Source of the DNA: Strigamia acuminata
Lineage: Eukaryota > Arthropoda > Chilopoda > Geophilomorpha > Linotaeniidae
Assembly: GCA_949358305.1 (NCBI GenBank)
Contig: OX442314.1
Coordinates: forward strand, 45,516,581-45,580,580
Length of the DNA: 64,000 nucleotides
Reading direction: 5' to 3'
The notes below the pieces were generated by a model, which did not search any database, was not told where the DNA came from, and was given only the letters and a program-made list of their open reading frames with translations. Positions 20,532 to 33,200 of this stretch are shown here, piece after piece. How positions within the stretch are numbered: the stretch's first letter is position 1; every line of letters begins with the position of its first letter. The position numbers and the translations under genes were made by a program.

Positions 20532-22031
20532 TGTGACATAACATATTTATTACTAAATATTAATGATGACATAATTGGGTTCTTGACGCGTGTAAACGGG
20601 CGGCATCAACTGGTTGAGGATCCGGGCGAAGCCAGAGGGATACGGCTGACTTGCGGCATCGTCACAAATATCGCTACGGAGACGTATTTGGTCCGCAGCT
20701 CGATTATCTAACAATACGAAGAGTCCTTCGTATAAATGGGAATATTCGGCAGAATATTCCATTGTTTCACATGAATAAAAGTAAAAGTGATTAATGTAAT
20801 ATAACAAATGAATTGTTATATAAATATTAATTGGGCGGGGACCGTCACGACAATTGAGAGAACGTCGCGGGAGTTGATGAGACTCCATCCGCCAGCATGC
20901 CTTACGACGACAAGATCTCGTGATCTGGCGCCGAGTATTTGTTTGTACGCTTTAATTCGCTGTCGGTGGTACCAACCACCAGGTAAACATTTCTATGGAC
21001 TTACCAGAATAAAAAGTATTGCCAATACAGGATTACCAATGCCCGAGTAATTTGTTTAACACGATATATTTTATATATCGTTCGCGGGTTACTAACCCGG
21101 AGGGTACAATGGGGCGGGGACCGTCACGACGGTCGAGAGAACCATCGCGGGAGGATTTGACTCCTCCATCCGCCAGCATGCCTTACGATGACGGGATCAG
21201 TAGATCGAGCACCGGGTAATATATTAGTCGGCCACTGCCGTTGGATTACCATTATCCAGGTAGTTATTTATCGCAACATCTGAAGATATTACTCACGGGC
21301 TACCAACCCGGCGTGTTGCCTGTGCATTAGGCCTTTACCGACTTTTAACGTGCGGAAGGACCAATCGAGAAAAGACGGGAACCTGCGCGGGCTGTTTACA
21401 ACAGCCATCCTGCAGCAGACTGAGGCCAGTTAGCTGAGGGACCTACTTTCATTTAGCAAGGTCGTACTGTATACGACCGTTATATTAAGCCACCGTACGA
21501 AATCTAACTGTCCCGTAGAACAGCAAGCTAACGTTACGGGGCCATTTCATGTGAACGCATGTCTATTACCGGAGTTAGCCTTCCCGAAATAGCCCTACAA
21601 CAACAATAACAATATAGTATTGAATACTAATTGTGGAGAGCTGAGGTGGCCTGATGTGTCGATAGAGAAAGTGAGATCAAACGATAACAACAATTCAACT
21701 ACAGACAGTATACAAGTTCAGTTATCAAGCCAGGGGGGGTGAGTGGGTGAGAAACTGATGCTTATATAGTTCTGTAGAACTACTAGATTGGCGACAGCCA
21801 ATCAGCGTACGAATCGGCGGATTCGTGGGTCACTAGTCCGGACCTAATATATGACTATGTCCAGATGGGCCCAGTTGGGGTCCGGAAGGGTCCGATTGGT
21901 TCCCTTCGACAAGTAAGTAATGTGTATATTGATTCGATAGAATCAATATTGTCAAGTAAAATAATACTTAGTTTGTATTGAATAAAATAGTTATATTTTA
22001 TTCACCGTGTCTAAATAATTATTTATCACAC
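20532..22031 (-). mobile_element. LTR-like insertion specific to arm A
   Basis: Ends TGTGACATAACA...ATTATTTATCACA form short inverted TG/CA termini. It contains two diverged copies of a ~285-bp unit (about 20833-20960 and 21115-21240, sharing GGGCGGGGACCGTCACGAC and CCATCCGCCAGCATGCC). The homologous place on arm B (near 60250) lacks it, which shows an insertion; the absent region may be slightly larger, about 20375-22130. No transposase or RT. I judge a solo LTR most likely, but no clean target duplication is visible. Confidence 0.45.
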
Positions 22032-22536
22032 TTTTTAGTTTTATCGAGTTTGAATTACGCGCGTTTGGTAAACAGCGCCATCTATTGTGAACATTGATAA
22101 ATACGGATTTGTAATCATCACAAATATAGACCTCAATTGAATAAACAAGAAAAAAATCAAACTGTAACTTTCAACGTGAGGATATTCTTTAAACCTTTCA
22201 CAGCCATGTGTGAACAAAACAAAAAATTGAAAAATAATTGTAATTATTGGCTTTCCTGAAAATTAATTAAGGAGACCAACTTTTATTTTTGAAAAATATG
22301 GAATGTACAATATAAAAACAAGGAATAATGGAAATAAGAATGTTAATTTAGCTTATTAGTATCCACAAGAAGTTGTGCACATTTTCAAAAGGAGATACCG
22401 AGTATAACATTTTACACTAGGGTGAACAACTATTTAAATATACTGTATAGATTACGTAATAAGAGTGTTAAAATAGTCATTCAGTTAATACAATATTGTT
22501 ACAGACAGTAATTTCTGACTTGGGGTTTAGCAAATT

Positions 22537-25500
22537 TTAGTTATACAGAGCATTATAATGTTTCTGAATATAAGGAAAAATTTGATGAGACATGATGTGC
22601 ATTAGAGTGAGCATAGAAACTCCAAGAGTGAGTCCCAATGCATTTCCAATGTCGGAGATTAAAGCTCCGAATGAATACTGGAATTCTTCTATTATGAATT
22701 CAATCTTATTTGTATACATGTTGCACATTATGAAGGAAAGAGGGGGCTCTATCTTATCTGGATGATTGAATGTGGTAAGTTTGTAAGTCAATATTTGACA
22801 TGGTTGTGGACATGCGCATTCTTTTTCAACTTTGGTTGTTAAATGAGTTTTGTAATACAATTTTCGTACGTCTTTGGCCATTGATGAAGAATTGCACATC
22901 ATTGTGTTCTCCTTGATGGCAAATGGCATACTAACAAAAACGATACAAAAGTACAGTCAATTATTAATTCTGTACCTATTATGGACAGCAGTTTATCTGT
23001 CTAAAACCAGGGCCGGATTTACGTACAAGCAAAATATTGGATTGGACAATACACATTTCAATCGTATTGGTTTACTCGACATTGATTGGTCGAATGACCC
23101 GTCATATACAGGGTGTTCTAAAAGTCTGTACCCCTCCAAATATTTCCTGAGCAATTGCATCTAGGCCAATTTTGATGAAGCGATCATATAGTAAGTTGGG
23201 TGAGAGCAATCGAATGACGTCATCAAATTTGACCTTGAAGGTCATTTTCAAGGTCATTCACTTGCTAACTTCTAAACCAATCAGGTTAGAGCAAAAAAGT
23301 CAATTACAAAGTTGTAGAGCACCATCAAATTAGTACTATACAACTGATGTTAGTCATCTTAAGTTAAATGTTTTTCTTTTAAAAAGGAGACAAATCAGAA
23401 AAAAAATCAGCAAAGTGAAGTTTTTTATTCTTGTGAGAAAATAATTATTGAGGCATTAAAAAAGGCAGTGGTTTTTCTCGTTTACTTGCATAATGATGCA
23501 CATTTGAATACGTTTATTTCAGTAATTCAATATTTTTGGAGTAGAAATTTACGATTTGTCACAATGACTGGCTTTATTTTAGCTGATTTGTCTCCTTTTT
23601 AAAAAGAAAACATTTAACTTAAGATGACTAAGATAAGTTGGATAGTACTAATTTGATGGTGCTCTACAACTTTGTAATTGACTTTTTTGCTCTAACCTGA
23701 TTGGTTTAGAAGTTAGCGAGTGAATGACCTTGAAAATGACCTTCGAGGTCAAATTTGATGACGTCATTGGATTGCTCTCACCCAACTTCCTATACGGTCG
23801 CTTCATCAAAGTTGGCCTAGATGCAATTGCTCAGGAAATATTTGGACGGGTACAGACTTTTAGAACACCCTGTATACAAGTACTGTACGAGTACATGACA
23901 TTATTTGTTGGTATATGTTTTTGAATAAAATATCAGTTGTCAATTAACAATAAGGGGTTTCATTAAATGAGCGATTATTGTGATTAGGTGATTATTGCAA
24001 TAATTATAATCAATCAATTATTGAGGGCCCAACAAAAATCTGATTATGTGATTATTGTTAGGTTGGGCGGAATTGTTTAAATTTTGACCTAAATACGTAG
24101 CAATTGTTTAAAAAATTTCCTACAAATAATAATTGCAACTACCGGTACCTAACTCGTTTCAGGTGTTCAGTTTAACCTAACCTGAGCAGACTTTGTTATA
24201 TTATGACCATGTGTAGTTGAAGCGAGTCTGCCGCCGCCATGTTGGTTTCAGTCGAGAGAGCACTTGTAATCGGCCAAGTCAGCAGAAAATCATGGTTTGG
24301 GGTGATTACTTGATTAGTTGCTTAGTTGCTTATTTGATGAAATGATTATTCTCGGGATTGGTTGAATCCAGTCAGATGACAAATCAAGTAATCGACTAAT
24401 CAAAGTAATCAAAGTAATCAACTAATCGCTCATTTAATGAAACCCCTTGTTGTACAGTCTCCTTCAGTTCTAACATAAGTTCACAACATAAGCATTTGCT
24501 TAGGAGCCCCAACCCATTCGTCTAATAGCTCTTGTTGAATTATTGGCCTTATAAGTTATTAGTCCCCCAGTCTCTTAAATGATGAACTTGGTAAACTGAC
24601 AACGAAAGTGTGTACTACAGTTTATTAATCCATAAGTTAATTATCTGACCTGCAGACTTGGAGTTTCTTAATTCTGTTTGCCAAACAGTTTTGAGGGGTG
24701 TTCAAGTGTTCCATCTAATATATAAAAAATAAGATTTATAAAATAACACAGACATGCATTTTATTTATCAAACACTAAACTGATGTCATTTTGAAAGTTA
24801 GTTAAAACTTGTTTCAATTTACCCCGCGCTATTTGCAAAATAAATTTTTTTGGCGACTAACTTCTCTTCTATTTAATTTACCTTTAATATCTTAAATAAA
24901 ATTATGGAAAATCGTGTAGAAGGAAGTTCTACTTTGAATGTATTTGGGAAATTTGGATCTCTTGGTGGACTGAAATAAATCTGAAACAAAACACACAAAT
25001 AATTTATAGGTACAACTGAAAACTTGCCAATTGAACTTCTTACATCTGAAACGTTTGGTTTGCAAATATTGTCTACTTCTAATATCGCAATAAATGTTCT
25101 TGACATTATTCTATATATTTCAGGCGCTTACAATTAGAAAAAAAATAATTACTCCATGAAATAGAATTGAAAGATTCATCTTAAGGGTAATTACCAAATG
25201 AATGTTTTATGCAAACACCGTCTGTGTAGTTTAATGTTGTCCTGGTATGGTTATATGTGTCAGTAGTCGCCGCTGCGTGCACCTGAAAAATGTATTCAAA
25301 ATAATTAGACGATGGCAGAACTATACAGCAGCACCACTGCATGGGCCAAGGGCCAGGGTTCGGCAACCTTTTGAGACGAAAGAGCCAAAATTACAATTTA
25401 CAAAATTTCCCAGATGTTAAAGAGCAACTACAATATTAAATTAGTACAGCCGCAATTTGACATCGAAAGAGCCACAGGTTGCCGACCCCTAGCCTAGGCT

Positions 25501-28500
25501 CTAGAAAAAAATTATTTTTCTACTAAGGACAGGATTTTAGCAATATCGACAAGAAATTGTAGCTAAGCTCTGAGTCCTCTTCGGATCCTCGGGTCCTGGT
25601 AATTTGAACCAGCTTCCCTCCCCCCACCCCATCCTGCTATTTGGTGCGGACATACAATAGTCCGTGATTTTGCCAGGATGATCTTTTTGAAGAAGTATTT
25701 TACTGTTTTGTTTTAGGGGGGGGGGGCGGAACTAGCGCTACAAGCGAATACGCGACTCGGCATATTCGCGACATACTATTAAGCGACAATGGCAGGAGTA
25801 ATAACACGACAAAGCGAATCAGCGACAAGCAGTAAAGCTTAACAATCAAGATCGAAACTAAGGAGTCACCACGCCGAATATAAGCTAGATGCACGTCACT
25901 ACGTGACATCCAAAAAATTAACTTATTGTATCCAGTTAACCCAACCTTCGAGCATGAAAAACTACACTTACAGCGTTTGCAATTGTCTCAAGGTCCATCA
26001 GTTCAGTCTGAAATTCCTTACTCCAGAGTGTCTCTACATCGATTTCATTGAAATGTATGAGATCGTAAGCATCTACTTCACAATTAGTTGAATTCATCTT
26101 GAGGTACTGGTCAAAATATAGTTTCTTATTGTCAATGAGTTCTTCACTATGTGGCCCTGGACAAACAATGATGTTTGGATATGTGACAACTGCAGGATCT
26201 TCAATCTTGACTGCTTTCTGAATGGGTCCTGATAAATATCTGTTTATTCGATTTTGCAGAATGTAACAACAGAATAGAGTGCAACAAAAATAAGTTGCAT
26301 AAATCCATTTGGGTTTGCTCTGTATGTTTTCCGTTTCTCTTTTTCGAGCAAACATTTTGAATCTTGTTTCGTGTTTCTTGAAGTGGTTTTCAAATTTGTT
26401 AACGACGCTATTCCGGTTGCTTTTCTGCCATCTCTTATTTCTTTTTGAACAACCAATTAGACAATCAACAAGAGAAAGTAGTGAAAAACCCAACCAAAGA
26501 CCGAGATTTCCACCGAAGTCACAGAGTAGACTGATTAAGTCATAGCGCCATCGTTCTTGAAACACAGCTATGTGTTGATCAGCCAAGTAGAAAATGCACC
26601 GAACTTTGTTCAAACTTCTGATATCTGCGATATCTATTTGATTATCGTAAACTTCATTTTTACAACTTCGAGTACAGTTGCAGTCATTAGTTGGTGTTAA
26701 TCCTCCTATTCTGTTTCCATGTTTTTTAATCAAGTTAGCTGTGGCTTCAGAATTGTTGCAGACATTGTCACATTGTTTTAGAAATGAATATGGTATGCTA
26801 ATAGTGGTAAACAAAAATACGGAGTAATTCTTTTTTTTAATTTAAAAGTTATCAGGGATTGAATGTTTTTCAATAAATTATTGCTTGCAAATAAGAAAGT
26901 TAATATTTTAGGGTTGATGAATATAAGTTTGTCCGTCATTTTGACTCTTTAATTTGATGTGTTATTTTATCACATAGACAATAATTTTAAATAATGTATG
27001 AGTTATGCCTTACCAACAGGAATCATTGACAAACTTCCGTTGGATGCATTGTATGCCACAAGATGTAAACTCGTCATTCGGCAGACAGGGCTCTTTTTTC
27101 GTGCTTAAAAAGGAATACTAGAAAAAAAATTGCATTAATGTGTACAAAACAAAGTTTTTCGGACCAATGTCGGACAATGTCCAGACAGGCTCTCTCTAGT
27201 TTTGACAATATGCCAAATGTCTGAATTAGATTGAGTATTAAAAATATGAAAACAATTTGTAATAGAATACTAGGTGCAACCAGAAAGAAATTTAGACTAA
27301 ACAGCATTTTAAACAACATATTTAAACTGCTTCCTTGATCGAACTTCAAAACTGGCGGTCGATTTAATGTGTTTTCAGTTGCCTAGTGCATGCGCTGAAC
27401 ATAAATAACAATGAATGTGTCCGCTGATTTTCTGGCCAATAGTTCTTAACATCACTAGAAAAAAAGGTTATAGCAGACAACGATTTGTCACATTACTTTT
27501 GAGCATTACTGAGCAAGAGTAACGAGCAACCATATTAATGGGTTTCATTAAATGAGCGATTAGTTGATTACTTTGATTACTTTGATAAATTGATTACTTG
27601 ATGTGTCATGTGACTGGATTTACCCAATCCTGAGAATAATCATTTCATCAAATAAGCAACTAAGCAACTAATCAAGTACTTGTAATCATCCCAAACCATG
27701 ATTTTCTGCTAACTTGGGCCGATTATAAGTGCTCTCTCAACTGAAACCAACATGGCAGTGCCAGGCCCACTTCAACTACACAAGGTCATACTACAACAAA
27801 GTCTGCTCAGTTTAGGTTAAACGGAACACATGAAACGCGTTAGGTAGTTGCAATTATTATTTGTAGGAATTTTTTTAAACAATTGCAACGTATTTAGGTT
27901 ACAATTTAAACAATTCTGCCCATCGGAGCAATAATCACATAATCAGATTTTTGTTGGGCCCTCAATAATTGAGTGATTATTGAAATCATAAACAACTAAT
28001 CACAATAATCGCTCATTTAATGAAACCCCTTAATGTCACGCGGTAGAGCCATACCTATCACCGGCTGGCTTCTACGCGCATTTTTTATGCATTTAGTTTA
28101 ATAAATCATCACTAGATGGCGTTAAGCCATAATGACATTCACAGAATGATCAACTCGCCAAGATGGGGGGGGGGGATAGAAAGTTTCCTAACGGAAAACA
28201 GAACCTAAAGAGGTCAGTTCTCCTTGGACTCGCACTCTGGCTACTGCCGACTGGTTAACAGCTTGGCAGGAGTTCAGACCTTCGCTCTTAACACAAACAC
28301 ATCATCCTTAGTAAAAAATTGATTTGACTAGTTGTTTTATTTAAGTTGATAAATTAAGTGTCTTTAATTTAAAGCTTTATTTAATGTTTAACATTACTTA
28401 TGATTTGTGTAGATTAAATCAATGTAAACCTTTCCAAGATTTATCAAGTTTAAGTTTAACCCTCAGATGGTCAACCCTATACCAATTTTGGGACAACACT

Positions 28501-31150
28501 CTTCTTGAATAGGAAAACTTTTATTTGGTTTAATATAATTTTCTGAAAATTTCTGACTTTGTTCACACAACAATAAAGTTTGTCTAAAAAAAAATTTGGA
28601 GTGTTCTATACGTTATTTATGTATTTATTTACTTTTTAAAATTCTGCCCCTTAGAAATCCCAGCTTAAATTTAAATTGGCATCTCCCAATCATATAAAAG
28701 CGCTTCTACTTAGTAGTCCAACACATGTGATAAAAGTATGATTACGGTTCCATTTCTGGCTAAAATATACATTTAAAATTAAATATTTTAGGACAAATTA
28801 AACTTTTTCGCTTAAAATTAAATTTTTTAGGATAAATTAAACTTTTTCACTTAAAATTAATTTTCTTGGCTTAATAATTAAAATTAATTAAAATTATTAA
28901 TTAATTAATTAAATTAATTAATTAAAATTAATTTCAGCAACAGTAGCGCCGAGTGCGACAATTTTTCGCACTACCCTAACAGCAGTTAAGCTAACGGCCT
29001 TCCAGATTTAATTATTTTGTCCCAAATTTGGTACATTATGGGCACCAAAGTGTCGTCTTTGGAGATTGGCCATCTGAGGGTTAAACCGCATATTTGACAC
29101 AGTCAAATTTCCGACTTCTTTTATCAAATAAAGTCTATTTTGAAATAACACAAGTGTGAGTCATTCAAACCCAATAATACAGTTATATGATTAATCATCC
29201 CCTAAACCACGTTACAATATTTCCTAGCACAGACAGTAACTCCTCAATTTACGAAAATTGGAGTTACGAATTTTCAGAGATACAAACTTCAAATTAGTGG
29301 CAATGCATATGATAGTATGTTAGTTTACGTCTCTGGGATGAGCGCAAAACCAACCGTCTTATTGTTGTTGAATGTTGTTTGATATGAACTGTTATTAATG
29401 TATACCGTTACTAAAAAAATAACATAAAAATTGTTTCTGATAATAGGGTGAACAATTTTTCCACATTGAACACATTTTCTGGACTTATGAAGAAGCTGTC
29501 GTAACCATACTTGTTCGTAAGTTGAGGAATTAGTTTACTTATTCACTATTTTTACTTCTGTAATGGTGTGGCCAAGAGATATTTGAGATGGGGAAAGTAT
29601 AATCATTGAGTATTGAAAATCAAATGGTGTATCCAATGAGAGCTAAAATGGAGTTTTGTAAAAAATGAGACTCAAATGTTGAATAAATGTTATTTGTATA
29701 CCGTACTGCATAGGGCTCTGTAGTTTTAATTATATCCAATTTCATTATTGTCATTGCAAGTTCAGAAGCCTCCAATGACCTGTTAACTAAATATTAAATG
29801 TAACTGTCGTTAACTCGACTGGTACAATGGTTTTAGAAAATTGAGATACTCAGGGTTCTGTGTAAGCTATTAACCAAAAGATTATAACGCGCAAATAGTG
29901 GGGTACATGCACAAGCTGGTGCCTAGGGCGACAGTGACCTGCGTTTTTACGACAGTATGAGCTAATTGTATGACAGTATGAGCTAATTGTGCAGGTCTGC
30001 TGAGCACAAGGCTACTTGAATACTAAAAGGTTAAAATCACTAATTAATTCCATTTCAGACAGGGTGTACATAGTTATCCTAAGGCAGGGTAACTTTATTT
30101 AGTATTAAATGGTACTAAATCATTGCCTACATTGTCATAAATCATTGTTAACCAACTGTTCTTAATTTTTTGAACCAGGGTGTTTTTTCATTTTAGTTGA
30201 TTATGAGAGAAAAATAAAAGTTTCCATGTTAAAAATAAGGTTTTTTTCTTATTTTGATGTGAAAAAACGATTGGAATAGGTTAGAAAACCATAAAATGAC
30301 GAGATCATTTCAAAACAAACAAAATTCACGTGTTTCTAATTTTTTGAGCCGCACTTTAATATTTGGAAAATAAGGTAAAATAAGATATATTAAATAGAAG
30401 AAATAAAATAAGGAAAAATATGAAAAATAGCACTATAGCTGCAAAATTTTGAAAATGCCAGTCAAATGCCAACTGTTTACCCAATGAAACCCAAAAATTA
30501 TATTTTGTCAATTTCATATTCAATTCTAACAATTAAGCAAAACAAAATGCTGTCTCTATTACTTAACTGTTTACTTGTGTACATGTGCCAAAAGGTGAAG
30601 TTCTGTGTTTTAGATGAAGCCCTAAAGGTATGTTTGGCTGTAAGAACATTGAAAAATAAAATTTAGATTCACATATAAAAATGTGCAACTAGACCTATAC
30701 CTTGTAGCCAGCTTTTCCAAATGAGAACTTTTCTATTACATTAAAACGATAGTCCAAATTCCAAACTTTTGACAGGTCAAAATCAAGTAATTTTATAAGT
30801 CCATTCAAATCTCCATTTAATTTATTTTGTTTCATATAATTCATTGTGTATGAATTAAGTCGTTTGCAAATAGACAGAGGTGGAAATGAAAAGTGTTCTA
30901 TTTTCCTTTGATAGACATCAACAGCTTTTGGTTCTGTCAAGAAGTACGAGATGCGGTCATGCATTTGGTAGAAATAAATGAGAGAACAGATGACGATGAG
31001 AAATGCCCAAAGAATACGAAATGTGTGTGAACGTGTGCAGTCTAGAAGGATGTAAAACTCTGGTGCTACATTCTTATCTTTATTTATCGCCTTGATGATT
31101 TCAGATGTTATTATCCGCTTATGTCCTCTGAATCTGCGTTGATTAAGCAT
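22537..31150 (-). CDS. Tandem-fused DEG/ENaC channel, copy A (781 aa, four TM segments)
   Basis: Amiloride-type sodium channel family. Eleven coding exons on the minus strand: 31150-30701, 30637-30568, 29786-29707, 29642-29556, 27117-27014, 26797-25972, 25282-25195, 25126-25044, 24980-24882, 24714-24650, 22930-22537; all phases agree. Unit 1: TM1 about 43-62, [18 protein letters not shown], Cys-rich exon [23 protein letters not shown]2 with selectivity signature GFS. Exon 6 then continues without a break into unit 2: TM1 ([16 protein letters not shown]), [30 protein letters not shown]2 with GVS, stop. So one polypeptide carries two full channel units. Compared with copy B, exon 10 has a 45-bp in-frame deletion that removes Cys residues of the unit 2 ectodomain. 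A 5'-UTR intron acceptor lies just before the Met. Introns carry several MITEs. Confidence 0.85.
23109..23872. mobile_element. TA-flanked foldback MITE in the last intron of copy A
   Basis: 764 bp, beginning CAGGGTGTTCTAAAAGTCTG and ending with its inverse, flanked by TA on both sides. The terminal inverted repeats are about 300 bp each and include GACGTCATC and AAGGTCATTTTCAAGGTCA motifs. Ends are like Tc1/mariner-type elements. No transposase. Confidence 0.85.
23953..24448. mobile_element. MITE with AAGGGGTTTCATTAAATGAG ends, copy 1
   Basis: About 496 bp with perfect inverted ends. The interior has repeated GTGATTATT/GATTACTT motifs. The second copy is at 27540-28031 in the opposite orientation. 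Both lie in introns of DEG/ENaC copy A. Confidence 0.8.
25355..25492. mobile_element. hAT-type MITE
   Basis: About 138 bp: the left end CAGGGTTCGGCAACCTTTTG and right end CACAGGTTGCCGACCCCTAG are inverted repeats of the CAGGGGTCGGCAACC type seen in hAT MITEs. AAAGAGCC occurs near both ends. Lies in intron 6 of copy A and is absent from copy B. Confidence 0.65.
27540..28031. mobile_element. MITE with AAGGGGTTTCATTAAATGAG ends, copy 2
   Basis: 492 bp, inverted relative to 23953-24448 and about 85-90% alike by eye, in intron 4 of copy A. Flanks ATTAAT and TTAATG suggest a short TTAAT-like target duplication. Confidence 0.75.
28460..29080. mobile_element. piggyBac-type MITE with TTAA target site
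   Basis: 621 bp starting CCCTCAGATGGTCAACCC and ending GGCCATCTGAGGG, flanked on both sides by TTAA (28456-28459 and 29081-29084). CCCT...AGGG ends with TTAA are the piggyBac signature. No transposase; the centre is AT-rich with AATTAATT palindromes. Lies in intron 4 of copy A. Confidence 0.85.
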
Positions 31151-31440
31151 TTATCTATACAGAAAAAAGTTTGTATTACCGTCATATGTTATTGTTTGTT
31201 TTCTAGGAATAGTTTTTTTTAATACATAAACAAATGAGTAATAAGTCTTCTATTAGATACTTGTTAATTTTTAACGAATTTACTCAGCCATTTATTCCAA
31301 CATTGCTTAATTACAGCATGGGGTTGTTTTGGTGCCAACAAGGCACCATTGTGTGACATTGTCTAAGATTGAAAACGAAGACTAATTATCATTGTTCTGA
31401 CCAACTGGCCACCAGTTGGCACTAGCAGCATTATTTAGAT
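31151..31440. promoter_or_regulatory. 5' flank of DEG/ENaC copy A
   Basis: AT-rich sequence upstream of the start codon. A likely intron acceptor of a 5'-UTR intron (CTTTTTTCTGTATAG on the minus strand) lies a few bases before the Met. It is partly homologous, inverted, to 52140-52253 upstream of copy B. No clear TATA box. Confidence 0.35.
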
Positions 31441-31718
31441 AATCGACAGCAGAAACTTCTCTTAACAATGTGCTCGACAGGAAAATTTTTAGCTTCCCAA
31501 ATTATGTCAGTACATCATGGATTGATCGAGTCGGCATGAACCGTATGTCGGTACTTGGGCAGCACACCCGAACAAACAATGCTGTCGAGTCTTTTCATGC
31601 TGTCCTGGCACGAAGAGTCCAACGAGCACATCCGAATGTGTGGATTTTCTTAGACCTAATCAGGAAGCTGGAGAGTCAAGCGTGCCGCGACTACGACTTG
31701 GTACATGAGGTGCTGTAA
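31440..31718 (+). pseudogene. MULE-type transposase C-terminal fragment
   Basis: Encodes RTNNAVESFHAVLARRVQRAHP followed by a WIFLDLIRKLE helix. The R-TNN-E-FH pattern followed by a hydrophobic helix is characteristic of the C-terminal part of Mutator-like transposases and their FLYWCH-linked relatives. No DDE part upstream and no terminal repeats found. It ends at TAA and is followed 76 bp later, same strand, by a RING finger ORF. Confidence 0.55.
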
Positions 31719-31794
31719 CCTAACAGAGACAGGCGGCTAAAGTACGCATTTACTGACCGTGCGGTACGGTCAACCATTGCACGCTAACAAGTAA

Positions 31795-32224
31795 GTGGAT
31801 AACCTCGCTAACATTCAGGAAGTTTTGTCTCGGCTGATGAACGTGACTTCGCAATTCGATGGCATGTCAATGGCCCAGCAACGTGCTGCACGAAGAGCTA
31901 CCACTCGTGCAAACACCAGAGCTTTGGCAAATATAGAGTCTGATAGTCTCAGCGATGCCGAACCCACTCCCCAACAGCCCCTCACACCCCCACAAAACGT
32001 TTCGGGACCCGTGGACTCAAACTGCATCATTTGTCTTACTGGAGTTAAGAATGCAGTGTTCCTACCATGCGCACATTGCCACTGCTGCATGGCCTGCGCT
32101 GAGCGAGTTATGCTGGGTGAGTACCCTGATGCGGGGGGGGGGGGGGGTTAATAGGTTGGGGTGTACACCTCAATACCCCTTCTGCAGAGCTACCGTTAAT
32201 CAGGTACTAAGGATTTTCCAGTAG
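31795..32224 (+). CDS. RING-finger protein fragment, interrupted by a G-run
   Basis: 118 codons from a Met: an N-terminal low-complexity part (Ala/Arg/Thr-rich, then Pro-rich), then a C3HC4 RING start (CIICLTGVKNAVFLPCAH, CHCCMACAE). The last zinc-binding pair (FCRATV, where a CPxCR motif is usual) lies in another frame after 32170. A run of 14 G at 32133-32146 lies between them, so either slippage in the run (or in the assembly) or a short intron separates the parts. RING domains of this type act as E3 ubiquitin ligase modules. Because it follows the MULE fragment closely, the two may have been one TE-derived gene. Confidence 0.5.
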
Positions 32225-32289
32225 ATGGACTGTTTATTATAAAACCGACTTACAATGATTATTATTATCTTTTATTATTCTTAATTTCA

Positions 32290-32600
32290 AATAAATTGCC
32301 AAATGGCAAAAATTTACTAAAATAATAAAAATTCGCCACTAGGACTTTGGTCAGAACAACCTCAGTGTCTAATGGCGAAAAATAATACAATAATAAAATT
32401 TCGCCATTAGGACTTGGGTCGTTTTCACCAAAGTCCTAATGGCGAATTTTTTTTACTTATTGCCGTTAGGACTTTGGTCGAATCTACGAATGAGTCTAAT
32501 GGCAAAAAATATTAAAATTTTGCCATTAGGACTTTGGTCAAAACTACCAGCGTGGCGAAAACCATCCGAAGGGCGGCAGTTGGTTACAACAAGGCTGGAT
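32290..32600. repeat. Foldback array of TTCGCCATTAGGACTTTGGTC motifs
   Basis: Five or six copies of a ~20-bp motif built on GCCATTAGGACTTTGGTC in both orientations, separated by AATAATAAAA-type spacers. It looks like a small foldback element or a palindromic satellite. No ORF. Confidence 0.7.
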
Positions 32601-32934
32601 GGCGAAACTTAGACGTTTTGCCCTTAGGCGATTCGCCGTAGGGCATGGTACCCCTCCTAATACATAACATCGGAGCTGCGCTTTCATTGCAGCCAATGGG
32701 AACAGTGGTCAATCTGTGGCAAGACCGCCATACGAGACCCAGTATAATCATGGTCATGACAGTGACCGGTCATGCTTGGAAAACGACCAGTCTGTTGTAG
32801 GAAATAAGATGGAATGTCTTTATTCATGGAGAAACAAAAGAGTTAAATAAGGGGTCAATGCCACTGGTCACCGATTTGCAGATGTGTAAATCTGGGTTGA
32901 CCAAATGACTCGACAAGACTAGAAGTGCCAAACA

Positions 32935-33200
32935 CTCCAGATACCATGGGTGGGACGCATCCTTAGATAATAATAAGACATGGACTCCAGATTGTTGGGT
33001 TGTTGGCCGTTAATCCGTTGTCCAGGGGTCAGAGTTACCTGTCTACCCGCGTGTTGGCAGTGCCATGAAGACAAGCCACACCAGCAACCGACCCGTCATA
33101 CACAGGGAGGGATTTCCATGGATGACGTGGCCGGTCTAACATGCTTAAAGGCAACCCAGCGACACGCTTAACGCTCAACCCCTAGACAACCGCAATAAAG
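32935..33200. mobile_element. Diverged LTR of the TGTGAC...GTCACA family
   Basis: GGGTGGGACGCATCCTTAGA, TAATAATAAGACATGGACTC, GTTGGCCGTTAATCCGTTGT and CAGCAACCGACCCGTCA match the LTR at 33960-34145 in order. Outer ends are not recognisable. The ORFs over it are spurious. Confidence 0.55.

Noticed and set aside
27074-27349. 91-codon minus-strand ORF with hydrophobic stretches
   Set aside because: It runs through the intron before exon 5 of copy A in a different frame from the Cys-rich exon; not conserved in copy B.
30568-30637. Possible nonsense codon in exon 2 of copy A (ATC TAA AAC frame)
   Set aside because: It arises only if the wrong acceptor (CTTTAG) is used; with TTCTTACAG the frame is open and gives the expected TSPFGTC motif.
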